Positions 30,204 to 36,710 of a DNA stretch of 38,279 nucleotides are shown here, one piece after another; within the stretch, counting starts at the first letter, position 1; the number at the start of each line of letters is the position of its first letter. The notes under the pieces were generated by a model, which did not search any database, was not told where the DNA came from, and was given only the letters and a program-made list of their open reading frames with translations. The translations under genes and the position numbers were made by a program. Source of the DNA: Deltaproteobacteria bacterium (GTDB lineage: Bacteria; Myxococcota_A; UBA9160; UBA6930); NCBI GenBank assembly GCA_029261815.1, contig JAJDAQ010000146.1:1-38279 (forward strand), written 5' to 3'.

Positions 30204-31202
30204 ATGAATTGGGCGGAGAGAGCACAGCGCCACCGACCCGGTTGGACCAAGACGACCCTCCTGGGTGCCGCCGTCGCGTGGATCGGTTTCGCAACCACGG
30301 TCCACGCAGAGGTCACCGAGCACCGTCTCGCCGCTACGCCCGGCGAGACCGTGGCGGTCGAGATCGACTTCGGCGAGGGCTTTCGACCCGACCCAGGCTG
30401 GGTCCGTGTGTCCTCCCATGACTCTGACCAGGTCGAAGCGCGCGTCGAAACCTCCGGCTGGGGCGCCTGGGACGTCGAGGTGTCACTCGAGCGCCGCGCT
30501 GGCGCGGTCCGGCTCGACGTTCGTGCCCGGGGCACGACGACGTGGTTGTTTGGGGGACCGAATATTCGCGTCGCGGTCGCGGTGCCCGCTGGAACCACCC
30601 TCGACGTGGCGAGTTGGGGCGGCGATGTCCAGATCGACGGCCATCGCGGCGCGTTGCGTGCAAACGTCCACGAGGCCGACATCAGCATCCACGGCGTGCG
30701 CGGGCGCGTCCAGATCGACCTCGAGGGCTCGGCCAGTGCCGAGGTCGACGACGTCGTTGGCGACCTCGGCATCGATGGCGACGACGGCACCATTCGCGTC
30801 GCCCGTGTGACGGGTCGCGCCGAAGTCCGGAGCAACGACGGCCCGGTTCATCTCCAGGACATCGAGGGGCCCATCACGGCCAAGACCCTCGATGGCGACC
30901 TCGAACTGACACACGTGACCGGGGCCGTCACCGCGCGAACGGAACGGGGGGCCATCCGAGTCGGCTTCGAAGGCGGCAGCAGTGGAGTCGTCGAAACCGA
31001 ACGCGGAGACATCGCGGTCACCCTGCCCCCGGGCCAAGGCGCGTCCCTGGACGCCCAGGCCGGGGACGGGACCGTCGACATCGCGGCCAGCGGATTCGAC
31101 GGCGAGCGATCTGGCGGCCGTGCCGTCGGCACGATCGGAAATGGCGGGCCCCGGCTCGTGGTCCGCAGCAAACGCGGTGATATCCGCGTCAGCCAACGGT
31201 AG
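30204..31202 (+). CDS. Secreted beta-helix protein, DUF4097-like (first of two)
   Basis: A 332-aa exported protein. The signal/anchor segment (residues about 16-34, ending VHAE) is followed from about residue 120 by about ten short repeats of 18-20 residues. Examples are GDVQIDGHRGALRANVHEAD, GDLGIDGDDGTIRVARVTG and GDLELTHVTGAVTARTERG. Each has the G-x-[IVL]-x-[IVL] turns of a DUF4097/adhesin-type parallel beta-helix. The first 85 mature residues form a different, non-repeated domain. Such proteins are periplasmic or surface exposed; function is unknown. ATG 30204 has AGGAGA upstream; earlier in-frame residues read through the intergenic repeats and are rejected. The downstream gene encodes a relative and starts 18 bases after the stop, so the two form an operon. 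Confidence 0.8.
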   Translation: MNWAERAQRHRPGWTKTTLLGAAVAWIGFATTVHAEVTEHRLAATPGETVAVEIDFGEGFRPDPGWVRVSSHDSDQVEARVETSGWGAWDVEVSLERRAGAVRLDVRARGTTTWLFGGPNIRVAVAVPAGTTLDVASWGGDVQIDGHRGALRANVHEADISIHGVRGRVQIDLEGSASAEVDDVVGDLGIDGDDGTIRVARVTGRAEVRSNDGPVHLQDIEGPITAKTLDGDLELTHVTGAVTARTERGAIRVGFEGGSSGVVETERGDIAVTLPPGQGASLDAQAGDGTVDIAASGFDGERSGGRAVGTIGNGGPRLVVRSKRGDIRVSQR

Positions 31203-31220
31203 AGAGAAGAGGAACGCATC

Positions 31221-32087
31221 ATGCGAACGCTCCCCATCCTGTTTTTGTTCAGCCTCTTGCTGGCCCCGCTCGCCAGCTGGGCCGACGACTACGAGGAGAC
31301 GATCGACGTCCCCTTCGGCGGCACGCTTCGGGTCGACCTCAATCGGGGCTCGATCGAAGTCGAAACCCATGACCAGGAGCGCGTCGAGATCGACGCTTCG
31401 CTTCGCGGCAAGGTCGGGCTCGACGTACACCGCGACGGTGACGAGGTGATCGTCCGAAGCGCTGGCCCCCAGGGCTTCTTCGGCTTCGGTCGTGGCGGGC
31501 GTGTGCGCATCCGCATCCGTGTGCCACAGGAGTTTCACGTGGACCTGAACACCCGCGGCGGCAACATCGACGTGCAGAAACTGATCGGCCACGTCGTGGC
31601 GCGCACCAGCGGCGGGCGGATCGAGGTCCAGCAGATCGACGGGAATGTCGCCGCCGAGACCAGCGGAGGGCGGATCGAGGCCAAGGAGGTCGACGGCGAT
31701 CTGTTTGCCAGCACCAGCGGCGGAAGCATCCGCGCATCGGAAGTCCACGGCGAGATCGAGGCCGAGACATCGGGCGGCACGATTCGGGTCAGCAAAGCGG
31801 CGTCAGCCGTCTTTGCCCGGACATCGGGCGGCTCCGTCGAAGTCGACTTCTCGGGTCAACCGGCCGGCGACCTCCGCACGACCGGCGGCAGCATCGAGAT
31901 CGAGGTCCCGAAGGGCGCGGGCTTCCACTTGCGTGCCCGGACCAGTGGCGGGCAGGTGGACCTCGACGACGAGTTCCATGCTCACGGCAGCGTCAGCAAG
32001 AGCCGCGTCGATGTAGAACTCAACGGTGGCGGGAGCGACCTGGAAGCCCACACGAGCGGCGGCAGCATCAAGGTCAAGCAAGACTGA
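31221..32087 (+). CDS. Secreted beta-helix protein, DUF4097-like (second of two)
   Basis: A 288-aa exported protein with a signal peptide ending SWA (about residue 21). After an N-terminal domain (GTLRVDLNRGSIEVETHDQE onward) come at least five regular 18-residue repeats between residues about 125 and 215. Repeats read VVARTSGGRIEVQQIDGN, VAAETSGGRIEAKEVDGD, LFASTSGGSIRASEVHGE, IEAETSGGTIRVSKAASA and VFARTSGGSVEVDF. Two looser TSGG units follow up to the C-terminus (TSGGSIKVKQD). The TSGG turns and alternating hydrophobics predict one beta-helix coil per repeat. The repeats are cleaner than in the upstream paralog. AGAGGAA precedes the ATG. A short hairpin follows the stop. Confidence 0.83.
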   Translation: MRTLPILFLFSLLLAPLASWADDYEETIDVPFGGTLRVDLNRGSIEVETHDQERVEIDASLRGKVGLDVHRDGDEVIVRSAGPQGFFGFGRGGRVRIRIRVPQEFHVDLNTRGGNIDVQKLIGHVVARTSGGRIEVQQIDGNVAAETSGGRIEAKEVDGDLFASTSGGSIRASEVHGEIEAETSGGTIRVSKAASAVFARTSGGSVEVDFSGQPAGDLRTTGGSIEIEVPKGAGFHLRARTSGGQVDLDDEFHAHGSVSKSRVDVELNGGGSDLEAHTSGGSIKVKQD

Positions 32088-32088
32088 C

Positions 32089-32107
32089 CCGTGAGGACAG
32101 TTCACGG
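32089..32107 (+). terminator. Short hairpin after the beta-helix operon
   Basis: CCGTGA (32089-32094) pairs with TCACGG (32102-32107) around a 7-nt loop, just after the stop. No T-tract. Candidate weak terminator before the GPH transporter's own box at 32130. Confidence 0.3.
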
Positions 32108-32129
32108 CTCGGACCACGCGGACTTCCGA

Positions 32130-32135
32130 TAGACT
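32130..32135 (+). promoter_or_regulatory. -10-like TAGACT box, GPH transporter
   Basis: TANNNT hexamer 18 nt before the ATG at 32154, with GAGGGG between. Confidence 0.45.
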
Positions 32136-32153
32136 CTGCGCGGTGAGGGGTCG

Positions 32154-33533
32154 ATGAACCAAAACGCAGGGTCCGGCGGGACCCGCCTCCCGGTCCGCAC
32201 CAAGGCGATCTATGCCCTGGGCGACCACACGATCAACCTGGGCCTGGCGTCCATGTTATTCGTGTATCCGTTCTTCCTGACGGATATCGCCGGGATCTCA
32301 GCCGGCCTCGCGGGGCTCGTTCCGCTCGTCGGGCGTGTCGCAGACGCCATCAGCGACCCACTGATGGGCCGCTTCTCCGACCGCACGACCTGGAAGGCGG
32401 GGCGTCGGCGCCCCTTCTTCCTGATCGGGATGGTGCCATTCGGCCTGAGTTTCGCCGCGCTCTGGTGGGATACGAGCGTCTTCGACGAACGGTCTGCGGC
32501 TCACTTCTACATGGCGCTCTACGTCGTGTTCTCGCTCAGCACGACCGTCGTTGCGGTGCCCTATCTCGCCATCATTCCGGAGATGACCGGGAGCTACGAC
32601 GAACGCACTTCGCTCAACGCGTGGCGCGCAGTGGGCGCAATCTTCGGCGCCTTGCTTGCCGCCGCCGCGATCCAGCCTCTAGCGGGTTACTTCGGTGGCG
32701 GCGCTGCCGGCTACCAGCAGGCCGGTCTCCTGGCCGGACTGTGGATCATGGCCGTCTGGCCTTTTGTCTACCGCGTGACCTTCGAACGGCCTACTCAGGG
32801 ACCCGCCGCCGACACCTCTCTGCTCGAAAGCATCCAGAGCCTGGTCCGTCACGCAGCGTTCGTCCGACTGACCGGCGTCTACATCCTCGGGCGGATCGCC
32901 ATCGATCTGACGTCGACGATGTTCCTCTACTACTTCACGTGGTGGCTGGGACGCCCAGAAGACTTCCCGATCACGCTGGGCGTATTCCTGCTCTGCGTCG
33001 CGCTCGCGATGCCGATGTGGAACGCCGTCGCGCGCCGCGTCGACAAGCACATGATCTTCTTGATGGGCGTCGCATCCTGGATCGTCTCCCAAGCCGGGCT
33101 GCTGCTCGCCGAGCCCGACTGGCCGCGCTTCTGGATCTTCCTCGGTGCAGCGATCGGCGGCGTCGGTTATGCGGCGGCCGACATGATCCCGTGGTCCATG
33201 CTCGGTGAAGTCGTCGATGAAGATGAGCTCAACACCGGACAACGACGCGAGGGCGTCTATTTCGGACTCTTCATGTTCCTTCGCAAACTCGGCGGAGCGA
33301 GTGCGGTCGCCATCGCACTCTGGGTGCTCGGACTGACGGGCTACGTCGGTGGCGAGGGCGTCACCGGTCAAAGCGAGCAGACGTTGACCACGATTCGGGT
33401 CCTGACCGCGGCCGTTCCCGCTGGCTTCGTGGCCCTGGCCGGGGTCGTTGCGTGGAATTTCCCGATCACCCGCGCGCGCCACGCCGAGATCGTGGCCGCC
33501 CTCGCGGAGCGCCACGCGAACGCCGGTCGCTGA
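32154..33533 (+). CDS. GPH-family (MFS) sugar:cation symporter-like transporter
   Basis: A 459-aa membrane protein with about 12 transmembrane helices. The helix 2-3 loop GRVADAISDPLMGRFSDRT with WKAGRRRPFFL is the signature of the glycoside-pentoside-hexuronide (GPH) cation symporters. The helix 1 region (YALGDHTINLGLASMLFVYPFFLTDIAG) and PYLAIIPEMTGSYDERTSLNAWR fit the same family. The substrate could be a sugar or sugar acid, but GPH members also include lipid transporters of the MFSD2A type, whose YALG-like start and R-x-R-R-P loop are similar. ATG 32154 has GAGGGG 6 nt upstream. Not in an operon with clear catabolic genes. Confidence 0.85.
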   Translation: MNQNAGSGGTRLPVRTKAIYALGDHTINLGLASMLFVYPFFLTDIAGISAGLAGLVPLVGRVADAISDPLMGRFSDRTTWKAGRRRPFFLIGMVPFGLSFAALWWDTSVFDERSAAHFYMALYVVFSLSTTVVAVPYLAIIPEMTGSYDERTSLNAWRAVGAIFGALLAAAAIQPLAGYFGGGAAGYQQAGLLAGLWIMAVWPFVYRVTFERPTQGPAADTSLLESIQSLVRHAAFVRLTGVYILGRIAIDLTSTMFLYYFTWWLGRPEDFPITLGVFLLCVALAMPMWNAVARRVDKHMIFLMGVASWIVSQAGLLLAEPDWPRFWIFLGAAIGGVGYAAADMIPWSMLGEVVDEDELNTGQRREGVYFGLFMFLRKLGGASAVAIALWVLGLTGYVGGEGVTGQSEQTLTTIRVLTAAVPAGFVALAGVVAWNFPITRARHAEIVAALAERHANAGR

Positions 33534-33543
33534 GCCGACGCGG

Positions 33544-33549
33544 TAGGTT
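33544..33549 (+). promoter_or_regulatory. Leaderless-type TAGGTT box, HTH gene
   Basis: TAGGTT followed by 6 nt and the GTG at 33556, no Shine-Dalgarno. Lies 10 bases after the transporter stop. Confidence 0.45.
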
Positions 33550-33555
33550 CCCATC

Positions 33556-33819
33556 GTGAGCGCATTCGATGACGACCAGATCGTGACACCCAATGGGATG
33601 GCCATCCGCCGGATGCGCCGCCACGTGGGACTTTCCCGCCGTGACTTCGTCCGACACATGGGCGACGTCAGCGTGCGCGAATCCGGGCTGCGCGAGACGA
33701 TCACGGTCAACCTGCTCGAGGGCATCGAAGAAGCGAATGAGCAGGTGCCCTATGCGACCGTTTGCCGCGTCGCCGCCGGCCTCGATGCGGATCCGGTCCA
33801 CCTCGTCGACGAGGCGTAG
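33556..33819 (+). CDS. Small XRE-type helix-turn-helix protein
   Basis: An 87-aa protein starting at GTG 33556. Helix 1 (NGMAIRRMRRHVGLSR) and helix 2 (RDFVRHMG) fit the Cro/C1 fold, and the last helices PYATVCRVAAGLDADPVHLVDEA match its usual C-terminal half. Between them the segment DVSVRESGLRETITVNLLEGIEEANEQV is about 10 residues longer than in standard XRE proteins, so the recognition helix may be altered. It likely binds DNA as a dimer, but no operator is recognised. The start is 6 nt after TAGGTT and there is no Shine-Dalgarno. It stands alone between the GPH transporter and the alpha/beta hydrolase; a regulatory link is only a guess. Confidence 0.72.
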   Translation: MSAFDDDQIVTPNGMAIRRMRRHVGLSRRDFVRHMGDVSVRESGLRETITVNLLEGIEEANEQVPYATVCRVAAGLDADPVHLVDEA

Positions 33820-33835
33820 ACGCCGCGGCGAGAGG

Positions 33836-35242
33836 CTAGACCGCGACCCCGGCATCCCGAAGTGTGCGCGCCACCAGGCGTCCCACGTGTGCATGAGACA
33901 TGAACGTGAGGTGCGCGCCCGGGTACCACGCGATCTCGGGTTGCTCCCAGTGCTGCCAGAGGTCGCGAACATGGATCGGGGGCACGATCTGGTCGGCTGT
34001 CCCGCCGAAGATTGCGCGGTGCTCCGGTCGCACCCGTGACGGCAGCGCCAGCGGAGAGATCACGCGCAACACGTCCTCGACGGCCGCGCGCTCGACGCCG
34101 GCCTCGGTGGCCTCGATCAGCGTACGCGCATGCCCGTGATGCCAGGCCGTCCGGGCGAAGTCGGTCACCGGAATACCCGCCACCGCGCAATCGAACCCGT
34201 CTTCGAGGCTGGTCAGCAGCGCGGTCGTGTAGCCGCCTAGCGAAAGCCCGTACACACCCACGGCAGGGGCTTCGCGTTCTCGGACCCAACCCAGGAGTTG
34301 GCGGATGTCGGACATGGCCTGCGCCTCGGCGTGCACGGTGTCGAGGAAGTCCAGGCCGAGGAATCCCTCCCCCGAGATCCGACCCCGCATCCGCGGGCCG
34401 TGCAACGGCAGGACGGGGAAGAGCAGATTCAGACCGCGCTCCTGGTGCCACTTCTTCGCATCGAACGCAGACAGATCCATCCAGGGCAGACCCATCTGGT
34501 AGCCGTGGATGCAGACGAGCCAGGGACGCGGCGGCCCTTCGTGTTCCAGCACCCAGGCGTGTGCCGTCCGGTTCGCGGCGTATCCGAGCCAGCGGTCCCT
34601 GCCCGGCTCGTCAGCGTGCGGTTCGTATGCGCTCTCGAAGCGGAAGTGTCTGTAGTCCATCCCGCGGAACGAGGCGCGGCCGGCCGACGTCGGCGCGCCC
34701 ATTTCGGGCGGATCGACGTGGAAGGAAGCCACGTCCGTGAGCCACCCCCGATCGGAATACAAACCCAGCGCGGCTTCGACCTCGTGCACGGAACGTTCCG
34801 CGTCGCCCGGCTGGGGCGCGGGCAGGCTGCGGACCATCAACGCGAGCACAGCATCGTCCAGCGCGGCTTCGGCGGCCGGTCGCACGCCTTCCGGTGCCGG
34901 CGGAACATCCGCCGTGGCTTCGACCACGGAAACGGCCATTCGGCCCTCGGCGACGAATGCCACAACCACTGCGAGGGCCAGCCACAAGGCTGGCCCGAAG
35001 CCCACCAGGACCGCCACTGGAAGCCACACGAGGATCCCGAGAACCGCGCCCAGAGCGCCGAGATAACGTGGGCCCGGCTCGGTGGGTTGGAAGCAGGTGG
35101 CGACGCCGGCCGTCAACATGAGCGCGCCCGGCATCGCTCCGAGGAGAAACACGACAACGCCTTGGTGGCTGGCCAGGGCGATCCAGAGCAGGCCCGCGAG
35201 ACCGATCACAACAGCTTCCGCCAGGCCGCGGGGGGATGACAT
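33836..35242 (-). CDS. Membrane-anchored alpha/beta hydrolase
   Basis: A 468-aa protein. Residues 1-108 hold three or four transmembrane helices (VVIGLAGLLWIALASH, VVVFLLGAMPGALMLTAGV, YLGALGAVLGILVWLPVAVLV and PALWLALAVVVAFVAEG). The rest is an alpha/beta hydrolase: oxyanion loop WLVCIHGYQMG (His246), nucleophile elbow GLSLGG with Ser334, acid Asp417 in GGTADQIVPP, and His444 in PGAHLTFMSH. The middle resembles ABHD18/DUF2048-type hydrolases (FPVLPLHGPR). The catalytic side probably faces the cytosol or periplasm near lipid substrates; substrate unknown. ATG 35242 has AAGGAA upstream; the longer open frame is not supported. Divergent from the M20 gene, sharing a palindromic box. Confidence 0.82.
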   Translation of the reverse strand: MSSPRGLAEAVVIGLAGLLWIALASHQGVVVFLLGAMPGALMLTAGVATCFQPTEPGPRYLGALGAVLGILVWLPVAVLVGFGPALWLALAVVVAFVAEGRMAVSVVEATADVPPAPEGVRPAAEAALDDAVLALMVRSLPAPQPGDAERSVHEVEAALGLYSDRGWLTDVASFHVDPPEMGAPTSAGRASFRGMDYRHFRFESAYEPHADEPGRDRWLGYAANRTAHAWVLEHEGPPRPWLVCIHGYQMGLPWMDLSAFDAKKWHQERGLNLLFPVLPLHGPRMRGRISGEGFLGLDFLDTVHAEAQAMSDIRQLLGWVREREAPAVGVYGLSLGGYTTALLTSLEDGFDCAVAGIPVTDFARTAWHHGHARTLIEATEAGVERAAVEDVLRVISPLALPSRVRPEHRAIFGGTADQIVPPIHVRDLWQHWEQPEIAWYPGAHLTFMSHAHVGRLVARTLRDAGVAV

Positions 35243-35294
35243 CGGAACGTTCCTTTCGACGGGGTCGGGGACATGGTCCCACCACGCGGGCGCG

Positions 35295-35304
35295 GAGGGT
35301 ACCC
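35295..35304. promoter_or_regulatory. Palindromic AGGGTACCCT shared by divergent genes
   Basis: A perfect 10-bp palindrome containing a TACCCT box on each strand: plus (35299-35304), 47 nt before the M20 ATG; minus (35300-35295), 52 nt before the hydrolase ATG. One site could serve both genes. Confidence 0.4.
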
Positions 35305-35351
35305 TGGACACCGCAAAACACCCGGGCCCGTGCCTTGAATCTGGAGATCCC

Positions 35352-36662
35352 ATGAAGCGCATTTTCTCGCGAGTCGGCTACTTCCTTGCCCTCGGCCTGG
35401 TCGTGCTCGGCCACGCCGTGACCGCGACCGAAGTCGCCGCCGATGACGACCTCGATTCGGCGATCTCCTCGGTCACGGCACCCGTCATCGCCTGGCGACG
35501 TGACATCCATGCGCACCCGGAACTCGGCAATCGCGAAGTCCGCACCGCCGGAGTCGTCGCGGACGCCCTGACCCAGATGGGGCTGGAGGTCCGCACGGGG
35601 ATCGCACTCACGGGCGTCGTCGGTGTGTTGCGGGGCGGGCTGCCGGGACCGACGGTGGCCCTTCGTGCGGACATGGATGCGCTGCCCGTCACCGAGCAGA
35701 CCGGTCTTCCCTTCGCTTCGACGGTTCGAACGACCTACCGCGGGAACGACGTCGGAGTGATGCATGCCTGCGGGCACGACGCGCATGTGGCCATGCTCCT
35801 GGGCGCCGCCCAGGTGCTGAGCCAACGACGCAGCGAGGTGCCGGGAACGGTTCTCTTCGTATTCCAGCCGGCAGAGGAAGGGGCACCCGCGGGCGAACGT
35901 GGCGGCGCCAAGCGAATGCTGGAAGAAGGCGTCTTCAACGACCCGAAGCCCGACGCGGCCTTCGGGCTGCACGTGGTCCCCCAACACGAGACTGGCGAAA
36001 TCGCCATCCTCTCGGGAGGCACGATGGCAGGATCGAATCGTCTCGAAATCTCCGTTCGCGGAAGACAGACCCACGCGGCCTATCCGTGGCTGGGCGTCGA
36101 CCCGATCGCGGTCGCGTCTCGAATCGTCCTGGCGCTCCAGGCCATCCCGGGGCGCCAGATGGACGCCCGCTTGCCGACGGTCGTGTCGATCGGCGTCGTC
36201 GAAGGCGGAATCCGACATAACATCATACCGGACGAAGTCACGTTGTTGGGTACGATCCGCCACCTCGACCCGGCTCAGCGCGATGACCTCTTCGCGCGCG
36301 TCCGACGCACGGCGATCAAGATCGGCGAAAGTGCGGGCGCCGAAGTCAGCGTCGAGATCCCGGACGGATACCCCGTGACCTACAACGACCCCGCACTGAC
36401 CGAGCGGAGTCGCTCCCTCCTCGCAACGATCCCCGGCGCTTCGGTCATCACACCCCTTCCGCGCACCGGCGCCGAGGACTTCTCGTTCTTCGCGCGAGAG
36501 GTCCCGTCTCTCTACTTCCAACTCGGTGTGCGCGCGCCGGACCTGGCGGCATCGGATGCCGCCCCCAACCACTCGCCCCATTTCCTGGTGGATGAGGACG
36601 CGCTGCCCATCGGTGTACGCGCGTTCGTCACGCTCGTCATGGAGCGAGCCGCGGCCCGGTAG
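35352..36662 (+). CDS. Exported M20-family amidohydrolase
   Basis: A 436-aa M20D-type peptidase/amidohydrolase (hippurate, N-acyl-amino-acid or IAA-conjugate hydrolase-like). The signal peptide (to about residue 30) is followed by RRDIHAHPELGNRE, ALRADMDALPVTE with Asp107, the metal block MHACGHDAHVAMLLGAAQ (Cys140, His142), and FQPAEEG with Glu175/Glu176. The dimerisation domain (about residues 220-340) contains GRQTHAAYPWLGVDP, and PNHSPHFLVDEDAL near the end holds another metal His. It cleaves amide bonds of N-acyl or similar substrates in the periplasm. ATG 35352 has GGAG five bases upstream. Confidence 0.9.
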   Translation: MKRIFSRVGYFLALGLVVLGHAVTATEVAADDDLDSAISSVTAPVIAWRRDIHAHPELGNREVRTAGVVADALTQMGLEVRTGIALTGVVGVLRGGLPGPTVALRADMDALPVTEQTGLPFASTVRTTYRGNDVGVMHACGHDAHVAMLLGAAQVLSQRRSEVPGTVLFVFQPAEEGAPAGERGGAKRMLEEGVFNDPKPDAAFGLHVVPQHETGEIAILSGGTMAGSNRLEISVRGRQTHAAYPWLGVDPIAVASRIVLALQAIPGRQMDARLPTVVSIGVVEGGIRHNIIPDEVTLLGTIRHLDPAQRDDLFARVRRTAIKIGESAGAEVSVEIPDGYPVTYNDPALTERSRSLLATIPGASVITPLPRTGAEDFSFFAREVPSLYFQLGVRAPDLAASDAAPNHSPHFLVDEDALPIGVRAFVTLVMERAAAR

Positions 36663-36698
36663 GCGGAAGCTTCTGGCCCCGTCGGCGCGTAGCCGGGA

Positions 36699-36704
36699 TA
36701 GAAT
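36699..36704 (+). promoter_or_regulatory. Leaderless-type TAGAAT box, plsB
   Basis: TAGAAT followed by 6 nt and the ATG at 36711, with no Shine-Dalgarno. Confidence 0.5.
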
Positions 36705-36710
36705 CATCAA

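Noticed and set aside
31560..31860. Regular DNA repeats suggesting a CRISPR array
   Set aside because: The periodicity is 54 bases and in frame, encoding 18-residue protein repeats; there are no identical repeats with unique spacers.
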